Shown piece after piece: positions 33,712 through 42,074 of a stretch of DNA of 64,000 nucleotides; position 1 is the stretch's first letter; each line of letters starts with the position of its first letter. The notes beneath the pieces were generated by a model that was given only the letters and a program-made list of their open reading frames with translations, had not been told where the DNA came from and made no database searches. This stretch comes from CAIYZT01 sp947461435 (GTDB lineage: Bacteria > Pseudomonadota > Alphaproteobacteria > Rhodobacterales > Rhodobacteraceae), in NCBI GenBank assembly GCA_965284435.1, contig OZ260083.1, positions 1,798,001 to 1,862,000 on the forward strand. Reading direction: 5' to 3'. A program made the position numbers and the translations under genes.

Positions 33712-34107
33712 ATGACCTTCGTTGTAACGCCTATGTATGCCCTGCCGCTGGCCTTCATTTTCCTGATCCTTTGGTTCCGCGTCAGCGCGGTGCGGGGCCG
33801 AGAAAAGATTTCCTTTGGCGATGGCGGGAATGTAGAGCTTTTGCGCCGCGTGCGCCAGCACGGCAACTTTGTCGAATGGACGACCTTCGTGCTGGTTCTG
33901 ATGATCCTGGCCGAAGGGATGGGTGCACCGGCGCTTTACCTGCACATCTCGGGTGCCCTTCTGCTGATCGGGCGGATTGCCCATCCCTTCGGCCTGACAT
34001 CCCCAGGCAATGCAGCGCATCCGATGCGTTACCTGGGCAACAGCACCAATCTGCTGGCCACCCTGAACGCCATGGTCTGCATCGGCATGAACATTTTTGC
34101 CCGCTGA
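33712..34107 (+). CDS. MAPEG-family membrane protein
   Basis: 131 residues with four predicted membrane segments (about 5-22, 55-75, 80-97, 110-130). The motif ELLRRVRQHGNFVEWTTF near residues 42-59 is the glutathione-contacting region of MAPEG proteins (eicosanoid and glutathione metabolism). The substrate in bacteria is unknown. AGAGGAAAG lies before the ATG. It is the first gene of a three-gene operon ending in an ECF sigma factor, so it is a likely target of that factor and perhaps protective against electrophiles. Confidence 0.82.
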   Translation: MTFVVTPMYALPLAFIFLILWFRVSAVRGREKISFGDGGNVELLRRVRQHGNFVEWTTFVLVLMILAEGMGAPALYLHISGALLLIGRIAHPFGLTSPGNAAHPMRYLGNSTNLLATLNAMVCIGMNIFAR

Positions 34108-34173
34108 ACCAATTTTTCCGAATTTTACCTGACGACTTAAACCCGAAACGATACCGCAAAGGAGAATAAAACC

Positions 34174-34536
34174 ATGCAATACATGTTCCTCATTTATAAC
34201 GACCCAGCCCTTGAACCTGCCTATGGCACCCCGGCTTTTGAGGCGATGATGGGTGGCTACTTTAGCTTGAACGAAAAGATGAAGGCAGACGGCGTGCTGC
34301 GGGCAGGGGAAGCCCTGCGCGGGGCCGAAACCGCAACCTCGGTGCGTCAGCGCGGTGGCAAGGTGGAAACCATGGATGGCCCGTTTGCCGAAACCAAGGA
34401 ACATCTTGGCGGCTACTATGTGGTGGATGTGCCCGATCTGGATACCGCACTGAAGTATGCAGCGATGGTTCCGTCGGTCGGATACGGCACCATCGAAGTG
34501 CGCCCGCTGATGAACTATAACCCGACGGAAAACTGA
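34174..34536 (+). CDS. YCII-related DGPF-domain protein
   Basis: 120 residues, a ferredoxin-like alpha/beta YciI fold. The defining motif MDGPFAETKEHLGGYY (about residues 67-82) gives the family its DGPF name. Such proteins are the standard neighbours and main targets of ECF42 sigma factors; their biochemical activity is unresolved. AAAGGAG precedes the ATG and the sigma factor gene follows after 5 bases. Confidence 0.9.
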   Translation: MQYMFLIYNDPALEPAYGTPAFEAMMGGYFSLNEKMKADGVLRAGEALRGAETATSVRQRGGKVETMDGPFAETKEHLGGYYVVDVPDLDTALKYAAMVPSVGYGTIEVRPLMNYNPTEN

Positions 34537-34541
34537 AGAAA

Positions 34542-35771
34542 ATGTCAGCCGCCCCCCAAGCCATTGCCGCAACACAGGCCATTACTGCCCTCATGCGCAA
34601 TGACAGGGGGCGGCTGATGGCTGCCTTGATCGCGCGCCTGCGTGATTTTCAACTTGCCGAAGAGGCTTTGCAGGAAGCGGCGATATCGGCCGTTTCGCAT
34701 TGGGGCCGGTCCGGTGTGCCGTCATCGCCCCAAGGTTGGTTGCTGCGCGTGGCCCTGCGCAAGGCGATTGACAAGATCCGTGTCGGTACCCGCGAAACCC
34801 GGAAGGCTTCCGAGTTGGCACGACTGGCAGTTGAAGAGGTGGCAGATATGAAACCCGAAACGATTTCGGATGAACGGCTTTCGTTGATCTTCACCTGCTG
34901 CCACCCGGCGCTGGAACAGAAAAGCCAGATCGCTTTGACATTGCGCACGGTTTGCGGGCTGACAACGCCGGAAATCGCCCAAGCCTTTTTGGACATGGAA
35001 ACCACCATGGGCCAACGACTCTCGCGCGCAAAGGCCAAAATAGCCGCGGCCCGCATCCCGTTTGCCATTCCAGAACCTCACGATTGGGGTGACAGGTTGC
35101 AGGCGGTGCTGACAGTGATTTATCTGATCTACAACGCAGGATACACGGCCGGGCCGCTTGCCGACCGTGATCTATGCGATGAGGCGATTTATCTCGCGCG
35201 CATCCTGAACGAGCTGCGCGCGGAGGAGGCCGAAGTGGAAGGCTGCCTGGCGCTTATGCTGCTGTCACACGGGCGCAGGCGCGCCCGGATCAATGCCGCC
35301 GGCGAAACCGTGCCGCCCCAAGATCAGGACCGCAGCCTGTGGGATATGGGTATGCTGACGGAAGGGGATAACTTGGTGCGACAAGCCCTTTCCCGGCGCA
35401 GGCCCGGGCCCAACCAGATAAAGGCCGCGATCGCTGCGTGCCATGCCTTGCCCGGCACGCCGGATTGGGCCCAGATCCGGCTGCTTTACGAAACCCTGCT
35501 GCGGTATGAACCCACAGATGTTGTGCGGCTGAACCTTGCCGTGGCGATGGCCGAGGCTGGCGATACGCAGACGGGTCTTCGCGTGCTTGAAAGCATCAGC
35601 GCGGCTTTGGCCGATTACCAGCCGTTTCACGCAGCATCTGCCGCATTGCATGCCAAGGCCGGGGCAAAAGACTCAGCCCTTGCTGCCTATTCCCGGGCCA
35701 TCTCTTTGGCTGCAAATCCGCAAGACACCGCCTTTTTGACCGCGCGCCGTGATGCCCTGCTGCAACTTTGA
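34542..35771 (+). CDS. ECF sigma factor, ECF42 type with TPR-like C-terminal extension
   Basis: 409 residues, about twice the size of a plain ECF factor. Sigma region 2 (about residues 10-85; LAEEALQEAAISAVSHWG, SPQGWLLRVALRKAIDKIR) and region 4 (about 115-175; CGLTTPEIAQAFLDME) are followed by a conserved extension, including YLIYNAGYTA and later helical repeats (ECF42/DUF6596). In this family the extension is known to be needed for activity and there is no classical anti-sigma factor; none is found here either. Last gene of the operon, 5 bases after the DGPF gene. Confidence 0.92.
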   Translation: MSAAPQAIAATQAITALMRNDRGRLMAALIARLRDFQLAEEALQEAAISAVSHWGRSGVPSSPQGWLLRVALRKAIDKIRVGTRETRKASELARLAVEEVADMKPETISDERLSLIFTCCHPALEQKSQIALTLRTVCGLTTPEIAQAFLDMETTMGQRLSRAKAKIAAARIPFAIPEPHDWGDRLQAVLTVIYLIYNAGYTAGPLADRDLCDEAIYLARILNELRAEEAEVEGCLALMLLSHGRRRARINAAGETVPPQDQDRSLWDMGMLTEGDNLVRQALSRRRPGPNQIKAAIAACHALPGTPDWAQIRLLYETLLRYEPTDVVRLNLAVAMAEAGDTQTGLRVLESISAALADYQPFHAASAALHAKAGAKDSALAAYSRAISLAANPQDTAFLTARRDALLQL

Positions 35772-36195
35772 TCTTTTGCCGCAAAGCAAAGGCTCAGGTG
35801 CAAATGTCATCGTCTCTCCACTCATTCCGACATATTTGCGCGGCACGTCGTCCCGCAGCGGCCCCTCCGGTGCGCCGGGGGTGGACAAGGGGGGGGGAAC
35901 CTGACCTTTGACGCGCAAGGCCGAAAGGTGGGCGCAAAATCCCGCCGCCATGTTCCGCCATGGGCGTGCCGCCCGGCCGCTGGAAAATCTTTCAGCCCAA
36001 TCCGACAGAAACGATCCTCCGCGTCCGTGTTTCGCACCTGAAAGACTGTGCGATGTTTGAATTCTGTACCGGGCGGGACCAGTCGACTGCCAGTTGGCAA
36101 TTTGACCACACCCAATGGGTTGAGACCCGACAGAAAATATCTGGGCGCCGGCAGCCGCTTTGGACCCGTTAATTCTTTCCCGCACCGAAACCCGT
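35772..36195. other. Gene-free spacer between the sigma factor and phnM
   Basis: These 424 bases lie between convergent genes. No gene, RNA or clear terminator is recognised. A run of ten G is seen near 35890. Several short frames exist but none has recognisable motifs. Confidence 0.5.
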
Positions 36196-37338
36196 TTACG
36201 CCACGCGGCGGCCGTTCGCCCAGGTCCCGCGCAGCATGCCTGCCTGCCCAAAGCGCGCAACACGGATCAGGTCGGCGCGTTGGCCAATGGCGATCTGGCC
36301 CCGGTCCATCATCCCAACGGCGCGGGCGGGCGCCGAGGTGACGGTTGCCACGCCGCGCGCCATGTCACCCCACAGATCGCCCAGCATCAGCCCTGCCGAC
36401 AACAAGGAAGCCGGCACATAATCGGAAGAGACGATGTCCAGCAAATCCGCCTCGGCCAAGGTCTTTGCGGCGACATTGCCCGAATGAGACCCCCCACGGA
36501 TCAGGTTCGGTGCGCCCATCATCACAAAGATGCCTTTGGCGCGGCAGGCGGCGGCCGCCTCGATGGTGGTGGGGAACTCGGCAAAACCTGCGCCATGCAG
36601 GGCCGATTGGGCAACTTGGTCGGGCGTGGTGTCGTCATGGCTGGCCAAGGTTGCCCCAAAGCGGCGCGATTCTGCGACGGCTGCAGCCTCGTGCGCCGCG
36701 CCCATGCGGGCCGAAAGCGCCTTTTGGCTGCTGACATGTTCATCAAATTCCGCATCGGAAAAGCCGTGCTTGCCGCTGACGTAATTGCGCAGTTGCGTCA
36801 AATCGCGGAACTGGCGCTGTCCGGGGGTGTGATCCATCAATGAGACGATGCCGATGCTGTCTTCGGGGCCGAACTTGGCCAACTCTTCGATCAGCGTTTC
36901 AGAACAAACCTCGGCGCGCAGGTGCAGCAGATGGCTGATGCGCAGGGCCCCTGCCTGCCGAAGCGCAATGATTTCGTCTGCCAAAGCGCGGGCATATTCG
37001 CCGTAATTCGCCTTGGATTTCGACACCACAGAGCCCACACGCAGTGCGTCGAACACCGTGGTGATCCCAACCGAGGCCAATTCGGCATCATGGGCGATGA
37101 TGGCGGCGGCATGGGGCCAGTCGACTTTGGGACGTGGTTCTATGTGCCGTTCCAGATTGTCGGTGTGAAGTTCGACCAGACCGGGCAACAGCAGATCGCC
37201 TTGCAGATCTTCGGCCCCGGTGGCGCGCGTGGGCCCCGAAGAGATGTCGGCAATCTGGCCATCTTGGATCAGCACACTGCCCAAGATTTCGCCTTCGGGC
37301 AGAATGAGACGGGCATTGGCAAGCAGGGTCTGGGTCAT
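36196..37338 (-). CDS. phnM: Alpha-D-ribose 1-methylphosphonate 5-triphosphate diphosphatase PhnM
   Basis: 380 residues, an amidohydrolase-superfamily enzyme. Motifs in order: GLVELHTDNLERH (metal ligands), LMDHTPGQRQF, ASHDD and MMGAPNLIRGGSHSGNVAA, all typical of canonical PhnM. Known reaction: removal of pyrophosphate from ribose 1-methylphosphonate 5-triphosphate, giving the PhnJ substrate. It stands alone at the left edge of the phn locus, divergent from the DUF1045 gene; a second, less typical PhnM is at 45101. Confidence 0.92.
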   Translation of the reverse strand: MTQTLLANARLILPEGEILGSVLIQDGQIADISSGPTRATGAEDLQGDLLLPGLVELHTDNLERHIEPRPKVDWPHAAAIIAHDAELASVGITTVFDALRVGSVVSKSKANYGEYARALADEIIALRQAGALRISHLLHLRAEVCSETLIEELAKFGPEDSIGIVSLMDHTPGQRQFRDLTQLRNYVSGKHGFSDAEFDEHVSSQKALSARMGAAHEAAAVAESRRFGATLASHDDTTPDQVAQSALHGAGFAEFPTTIEAAAACRAKGIFVMMGAPNLIRGGSHSGNVAAKTLAEADLLDIVSSDYVPASLLSAGLMLGDLWGDMARGVATVTSAPARAVGMMDRGQIAIGQRADLIRVARFGQAGMLRGTWANGRRVA

Positions 37339-37384
37339 GATAGCCTTGGGATCAGTACAGGTGATTGGGGGAATGAACCGGTTT

Positions 37385-37402
37385 TGTCACATGGGTGTGA
37401 CA
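37385..37402. promoter_or_regulatory. Palindromic site between phnM and the DUF1045 gene
   Basis: TGTCAC (37385-37390) and GTGACA (37397-37402) form a perfect inverted repeat with a 6-base spacer in the 85-base divergent promoter region. The half-sites resemble the GTCAC core of Pho boxes, but the arrangement is inverted, fitting a dimeric regulator. It lies 22 bases before the DUF1045 start. Confidence 0.45.
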
Positions 37403-37423
37403 CAGGGCGGTTACGGGGCAGAT

Positions 37424-38113
37424 ATGGAACAGTTCAAACGCTTTGCCGTCTATTACGCGCCCCCAGAGGGGGATTTTGCCGATGCAACCGCCCGTTGGCT
37501 GGGCTGGGATCTGGCCAAAGGGCGGGCTGTACCCGGCGGTCAGCCGCTGGGGCTGCCGCGCGCGCGCGAAGATCTGACGCGCGGGGCCAGCGTTTACGGC
37601 TTTCACGGCACCCTCAAGGCCCCGTTCCGTTTGGCCCCGGGGGTGACCGAGTTGGATCTGGCGCAGGGCTGTGCCGCCTTGGCCCAAGAGATATCGCCCG
37701 TGGTCATGCCCGGGCTGCGCCTGTCCAATCTGGGCGGGTTTCTGGCGCTGACACCCTTGGGCGACGAGACCGAGTTGTTGGATCTTGGCGCCGAAGTCGT
37801 CACCCGGCTGGATCTGTTCCGGGCGGATCTGACCGCGCAGGAAATTGCCCGCCGCCGACCAGAACGTCTGACGCCGCGTCAGCGCATGTTGCTGGACCAG
37901 TGGGGTTATCCGCATGTTCTGGATGAATTTCGCTTTCATTTGACCTTGACCGATTCTGTGCCCGCGCCAGACCGGGCCGCCGTCGCCGAAGTGCTGGAGA
38001 GGGAGGTTCTGACCCAGATGCCAAGACCCTTCGTCATTGCCGATCTGTGCCTGTGCGCCGAAGATCAAGAGGGCCGGTTTCATCTGCGCAGCCGTCACGC
38101 CTTGGGCGGCTGA
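37424..38113 (+). CDS. DUF1045 phosphonate-operon protein, 2H phosphoesterase-like
   Basis: 229 residues from the ATG at 37424, where similarity begins (MEQFKRFAVYYAPP). Two HxT motifs, FHGTLKAPF (about residue 63) and FHLTLTDS (about 169), are the paired catalytic histidines of 2H phosphoesterases. This family is known mainly from its proximity to C-P lyase genes. 2H enzymes act on cyclic phosphates, so it may open the cyclic phosphate product of PhnJ; no phnP is present in the window. It overlaps the convergent phnN by 19 bases at the 3' end. Confidence 0.85.
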   Translation: MEQFKRFAVYYAPPEGDFADATARWLGWDLAKGRAVPGGQPLGLPRAREDLTRGASVYGFHGTLKAPFRLAPGVTELDLAQGCAALAQEISPVVMPGLRLSNLGGFLALTPLGDETELLDLGAEVVTRLDLFRADLTAQEIARRRPERLTPRQRMLLDQWGYPHVLDEFRFHLTLTDSVPAPDRAAVAEVLEREVLTQMPRPFVIADLCLCAEDQEGRFHLRSRHALGG

Positions 38114-38634
38114 AGCGCCGCCAGAAAGTGCTGAACTGCGGGGGCAAGGGCCCCATCGTTGCGAATATCGATCACCTTCAAGCTGGACGGCAGATCGAAA
38201 CTGGCGCGGGCGATGCGCGCTTCGATCTGTTCGCGGGTTTCGCGGCCACGGGCCAAAAGCCGCTCCATCAGAACCTGTGACGGCGCGCAGATGCGGATCA
38301 CGGTCAGGTCTGGGTACAGCTGCGCGGCCTGAACCATGGCTTCGCGAGAGCCGTTGAACAAAACATCGCGCCCCTGACGGTGCAGATCGATGCTGGCGGC
38401 CGGCAGCCCATAACGCAGGCCATTGGCCCGCCAATGCAAGGCAAAGGCCCCCGACGTTGCAAGGCGTTCAAACTCGGCTTCGCTGACCCCGTCAAAATCT
38501 TCCCCGCCCGCAGACGAAGGGCGCGTGATCACGCGGCGCACCAGCACCAGATCCGTCCGGGCCTGACGGGCCGCGTCGATCAGCGTGTCCTTGCCCGACC
38601 CGGAGGGGCCGACAACCGCAAACAACCGGCCCAT
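38095..38634 (-). CDS. phnN: Ribose 1,5-bisphosphate phosphokinase PhnN
   Basis: 179 residues from the ATG at 38634. The P-loop VVGPSGSGKDTL begins near residue 6 and the guanylate-kinase-like fold follows (VITRPSSAGGEDFDGV). Known reaction: ATP-dependent conversion of ribose 1,5-bisphosphate to PRPP, the last step of the C-P lyase pathway. The start overlaps the phnL stop by one base; it is the end of the phnG-to-phnN operon. Confidence 0.9.
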   Translation of the reverse strand: MGRLFAVVGPSGSGKDTLIDAARQARTDLVLVRRVITRPSSAGGEDFDGVSEAEFERLATSGAFALHWRANGLRYGLPAASIDLHRQGRDVLFNGSREAMVQAAQLYPDLTVIRICAPSQVLMERLLARGRETREQIEARIARASFDLPSSLKVIDIRNDGALAPAVQHFLAALQPPKA

Positions 38635-39314
38635 CAGGCGGCCTTTGGGGTGAATTGGGTCACATCGACGGTGCGGTCGCAAACCGTGGCGCGCGCCCCT
38701 TCGTCGTGAAAGATTCCCAAGATGGCCGCGCCGGCCGCTTTGGCTTGCAAGATCAGGTCCAGCACCACAGCGCGGTTGGTGGCGTCCAGACTTGCCGTGG
38801 GTTCGTCCAGCAAAAGGACAGGGCAGGGGTGTACAAAGCCGCGCGCGATGTTGACGCGCTGCTGTTCGCCCCCCGAAAAGGTGGTGGGCGACAAAGACCA
38901 CAGCCGCTGGGGGATGTTCAAACGGCCCAGAAGGGCCGCGGCGCGCGCCTCGGCGACATCGGGGGATATGCCAAGGGTCAACAGGGGTTCGGCCACCACT
39001 TGCAAGGTGGGCACACGCGGCACAACGCGCAAGAACTGGCTGACATAGCCCAATGTGCCGCGGCGCAGCGCAATGATCTGGCGCGGCGTGGCGCGGGCCA
39101 GATCCAGACCGGCCACCCGAATGTCACCGTCCTGCGCCAGATAATTGCCCCAGATCATCCGCATTAGCGTGGATTTCCCCGACCCCGAGGCCCCGATCAG
39201 ACCCACGCATTCGCCGGGCCGCACCGACAGGCTTGCGCGTTCCATCACGGGCAGAACGGTGCCGCCTTGGGTATGCAGGGTAAAGGCCTTGGAGAGATTG
39301 CGGATTTTGATCAT
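38634..39314 (-). CDS. phnL: C-P lyase ATP-binding protein PhnL
   Basis: 226 residues, an ABC ATPase: Walker A IGASGSGKSTL (about residue 40), signature FSGGEQQRVNIARGF, Walker B VLLLDEPTASLD. The TLGYVSQFLRVVPRVP block is typical of PhnL. Known role: companion of the C-P lyase core rather than a transporter subunit; together with PhnK it binds the PhnGHIJ complex. Its start overlaps the corA stop by 4 bases, and its stop overlaps the phnN start. Confidence 0.92.
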   Translation of the reverse strand: MIKIRNLSKAFTLHTQGGTVLPVMERASLSVRPGECVGLIGASGSGKSTLMRMIWGNYLAQDGDIRVAGLDLARATPRQIIALRRGTLGYVSQFLRVVPRVPTLQVVAEPLLTLGISPDVAEARAAALLGRLNIPQRLWSLSPTTFSGGEQQRVNIARGFVHPCPVLLLDEPTASLDATNRAVVLDLILQAKAAGAAILGIFHDEGARATVCDRTVDVTQFTPKAA

Positions 39315-40273
39315 AGCCAGCGTTTTCCCTTGAAAAACAGATAGGTCCCCAAGGCCGAGCCGAGCATGGCCACCAACGCGAAAGGATATCCCAGATGCCA
39401 GGCCAGTTCGGGCATGGCGGCGAAATTCATCCCGTAAATGGACGCAATCAACGTCGGGGGCAAAAACAGCGCCGCCACGACCGAGACGATGCGCACGGTC
39501 ACGTTCTGCGCCAGATTGATCATGCCCAAGGTGGCATCGGTCACAAGGGCCAGGCGCTGACCCAGAAAATCTGCATGCACCTCAAGCGCCTGAATGTCGC
39601 GCATCATGCCCTTGACGGGTGCCCGCAGTGATGGGCCCTGCGGCCGATCGGCCATGGTCTGGCCGAAATAGGACAGCGCGCGTTCCATCGTCAAAAGCGC
39701 AAGGCGTACGCGGCCCAAAAGCTCTCCTTGCTGCCCGGCCGTTTCAAGGGCCAGTTGCAGGGTTTCGGCCCGCGTTTCGGTATGGCCGCGCGAATAGACC
39801 GAGGCTGCCACCTGATCCAGCCCCTTGCCGGTCAGTTCCAGAATATCGGCCAATCGCCCGATGATTTCATCTGTCAGCCCCAAAAACACCTGTTCGGGCC
39901 GCGCGCAGCCATGGCCAGTTTTGTCGGCACGCTCGGGGAAGGTTTCGAACGGGCGGGGGGCGTGGTATCGGATGGTCACAAGACGCTCGGCAGACAGGAT
40001 GAAGGTCACGGGCCCTGCCGATGCCTCCCGGCTTTCCGACAGGCCGGGCAGCACCACAGTCATGTAATCGGCCCCCGCCTCGCGGTACAACCGGTTCGAG
40101 ATTTCGATCTCTTCCATCTCGGCCAATGTCGGAACGCTGACCCCCAAGGCGGCGATCGCCTGTGTCTGGGCGGGCAGGGGATGGTAAAGATCCACCCACA
40201 CCGCGTCTTCCAGCGGCGCCTGAGGGCCGGGACGCGTCAACCGATCGCCAGAGGCGTGATAGGCAAACAGCAT
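39311..40273 (-). CDS. corA: CorA-family magnesium/metal transporter within the phn operon
   Basis: 320 residues from the ATG at 40273. A large cytoplasmic N-terminal domain with long helices is followed by two C-terminal membrane segments; the pore signature YGMNF lies after the first. Known role of CorA: pentameric Mg2+ (sometimes Co2+, Ni2+ or Zn2+) channel. It starts 4 bases after phnK stops and its stop overlaps the phnL start, so it is fully embedded in the C-P lyase operon, which is unexpected. It may supply Mg2+ for the phosphorylated intermediates, but that is inference. Confidence 0.9.
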   Translation of the reverse strand: MLFAYHASGDRLTRPGPQAPLEDAVWVDLYHPLPAQTQAIAALGVSVPTLAEMEEIEISNRLYREAGADYMTVVLPGLSESREASAGPVTFILSAERLVTIRYHAPRPFETFPERADKTGHGCARPEQVFLGLTDEIIGRLADILELTGKGLDQVAASVYSRGHTETRAETLQLALETAGQQGELLGRVRLALLTMERALSYFGQTMADRPQGPSLRAPVKGMMRDIQALEVHADFLGQRLALVTDATLGMINLAQNVTVRIVSVVAALFLPPTLIASIYGMNFAAMPELAWHLGYPFALVAMLGSALGTYLFFKGKRWL

Positions 40274-40277
40274 CCGG

Positions 40278-41072
40278 CTAAACCTGCAGCACGGACGAGA
40301 CGAGCAACTGGGTATAGGCGTGTTGCGGATCATCCAGAACCTGATCGGTCAGGCCCTGTTCCACCACGCGGCCCGACTTCATGACCATCAGCCGATCCGC
40401 CAAAAGGCGCACCACGGCCAGATCATGCGTGACGATGATCACCGACAGCCCCATCTGCCGCACCAGACCGCGCAGCAAATCCAACAGCCGCGCCTGAACC
40501 GACACGTCCAAACCGCCGGTGGGTTCGTCCATGAACACAAGCCGCGGCCCGGTCACCAGATTGCGGGCAATTTGCAGGCGCTGCTGCATGCCGCCTGAAA
40601 AGGCCGAGGGGCGATCGTCGATGCGGCCCGTGTCGATTTCCACCCGGCCCAGCCAATCGCTGGCCTTCTCGCGGATCTGGCCATAGTGCCGTGCGCCCAC
40701 CGCCATCAGACGCTCGCCCACATTGCCGCCCGCCGAAACCCCCATGCGCAGCCCGTCCCGCGGGTTTTGGTGCACATAGGCCCAATCCGTGCGCGCCAGC
40801 CGCCGCCGTTCGGGCTCTGACAGGGAAAGAACATCGCGCGGGCCACTGGCGGTTTCAAACACCACAGTGCCCTGATCGGGCGCCATGTGCCCGGCCAGAC
40901 ACGACAGCAAAGTGGATTTGCCAGAGCCGCTTTCGCCCACGATGCCCAAGACCTCGCCCGGCCACAGATCAAAGCCGACATTGGCGCAGCCAATGCGCCC
41001 GCCATAGGATTTGGTCAGATTGTCCACATGAAGCAAAGGCCGATCTGCGGCGATGGTGGATATCAGGGTCAT
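40278..41072 (-). CDS. phnK: C-P lyase ATP-binding protein PhnK
   Basis: 264 residues from the ATG at 41072, which overlaps the phnJ stop (ATGA). ABC ATPase with Walker A VGESGSGKSTL, signature FSGGMQQRLQIARNL, Walker B LVFMDEPTGGLD and the PhnK-typical VHQNPRDGLRM. Known role: binds PhnJ in the C-P lyase core complex and couples ATP turnover to the lyase cycle. Confidence 0.93.
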   Translation of the reverse strand: MTLISTIAADRPLLHVDNLTKSYGGRIGCANVGFDLWPGEVLGIVGESGSGKSTLLSCLAGHMAPDQGTVVFETASGPRDVLSLSEPERRRLARTDWAYVHQNPRDGLRMGVSAGGNVGERLMAVGARHYGQIREKASDWLGRVEIDTGRIDDRPSAFSGGMQQRLQIARNLVTGPRLVFMDEPTGGLDVSVQARLLDLLRGLVRQMGLSVIIVTHDLAVVRLLADRLMVMKSGRVVEQGLTDQVLDDPQHAYTQLLVSSVLQV

Positions 41073-41950
41073 GCCTGTGCCCCTTTGTTGGACGGTGTTC
41101 CAAGGCGGCCCACATGGCCCATCTCGCGCCGCGTTTCGCAAAAATCGGTGTCCGAACAGACGAACATCCGGCTGCCCTGATCATCGATGATCACCTCGTC
41201 CAGATAGCTGGCAGAGGCCCCGCACAAATCGCAATCGTGATTGGCTTTAGTGGGGGTGAACGGGTGATCGTCGAAATCAAGGCTGACAACATCGGTGAAG
41301 GGGGGCAGCGCATAGATGCGCTGTTCGCGCCCCGCCCCAAACAACTGCAAAGCGGCGCTGCCTGACAGTTTGGGATTGTCAAATTTCGGGATGGGCGAGG
41401 GATCCATGACATAGCGCCCCTCCACCTTGACCGGATAGGCATAGGACGTGGCGATCTGGCCGTGGCGCGCGATGTCTTCGTACAGCTTGACATGCATCAG
41501 GCCGTATTCCTCCAACTCGTGCATCTTGCGCGTCTCGGTTTCGCGCGGTTCAAGGAACCTCAAAGGCTCGGGGATCGGAACCTGATAGACAAGGATCTGC
41601 CCTGCGCTCAGCGCGGTTTCGGGAATCCGGTGGCGCGTCTGGATCACGCTGGCCAGCGCGGTGGATTGCGTCACCTCAACCCCCGCCGTGCGCTGAAAGA
41701 ATTTGCGGATCGATACGGCGTTTGTGGTGTCATCGGCGCCTTGGTCGATGACCTTCAAGACATCATCCGGCGTCAGACAGGCCGCCGTCACCTGCACCCC
41801 GCCGGTGCCCCAGCCGTACGGCATGGGCATTTCGCGGCTGGCAAAAGGCACCTGATACCCCGGAATCGCGACGGCCTTCAGCAGGGCGCGGCGGATCATC
41901 CGTTTGGTCTGTTCATCAAGATAAGCGAAGTTATAGGCCTGATCGGTCAT
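41069..41950 (-). CDS. phnJ: Carbon-phosphorus lyase catalytic subunit PhnJ
   Basis: 293 residues from the ATG at 41950. The C-terminal cysteine cluster DCDLCGAS, then VCSDTDFCETRR, matches the Fe-S and radical residues of PhnJ; the N-terminal part (NFAYLDEQTKRMIRRALLKA) is also typical. Known reaction: SAM-dependent radical cleavage of the C-P bond of ribose 1-methylphosphonate 5-phosphate, giving a 1,2-cyclic phosphate and the alkane. A 124-base gap without a gene separates it from phnI. Confidence 0.95.
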   Translation of the reverse strand: MTDQAYNFAYLDEQTKRMIRRALLKAVAIPGYQVPFASREMPMPYGWGTGGVQVTAACLTPDDVLKVIDQGADDTTNAVSIRKFFQRTAGVEVTQSTALASVIQTRHRIPETALSAGQILVYQVPIPEPLRFLEPRETETRKMHELEEYGLMHVKLYEDIARHGQIATSYAYPVKVEGRYVMDPSPIPKFDNPKLSGSAALQLFGAGREQRIYALPPFTDVVSLDFDDHPFTPTKANHDCDLCGASASYLDEVIIDDQGSRMFVCSDTDFCETRREMGHVGRLGTPSNKGAQA

Positions 41951-42074
41951 GGGCGGGGCTCCGGCGTTGCGCCTTGTGGTGCAACCCATAAGGGGCGGTA
42001 AGGGAACAGGTCGGCAGATCGCCTTTGGTCGGCTGTCCGGTTGATATCAGCGGGGCGCGCAAGGGGGGTCGCCG

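Noticed and set aside
35673..36263. Minus-strand frame covering the spacer before phnM
   Set aside because: It overlaps the end of both the sigma factor gene and phnM and shows no recognisable domain.
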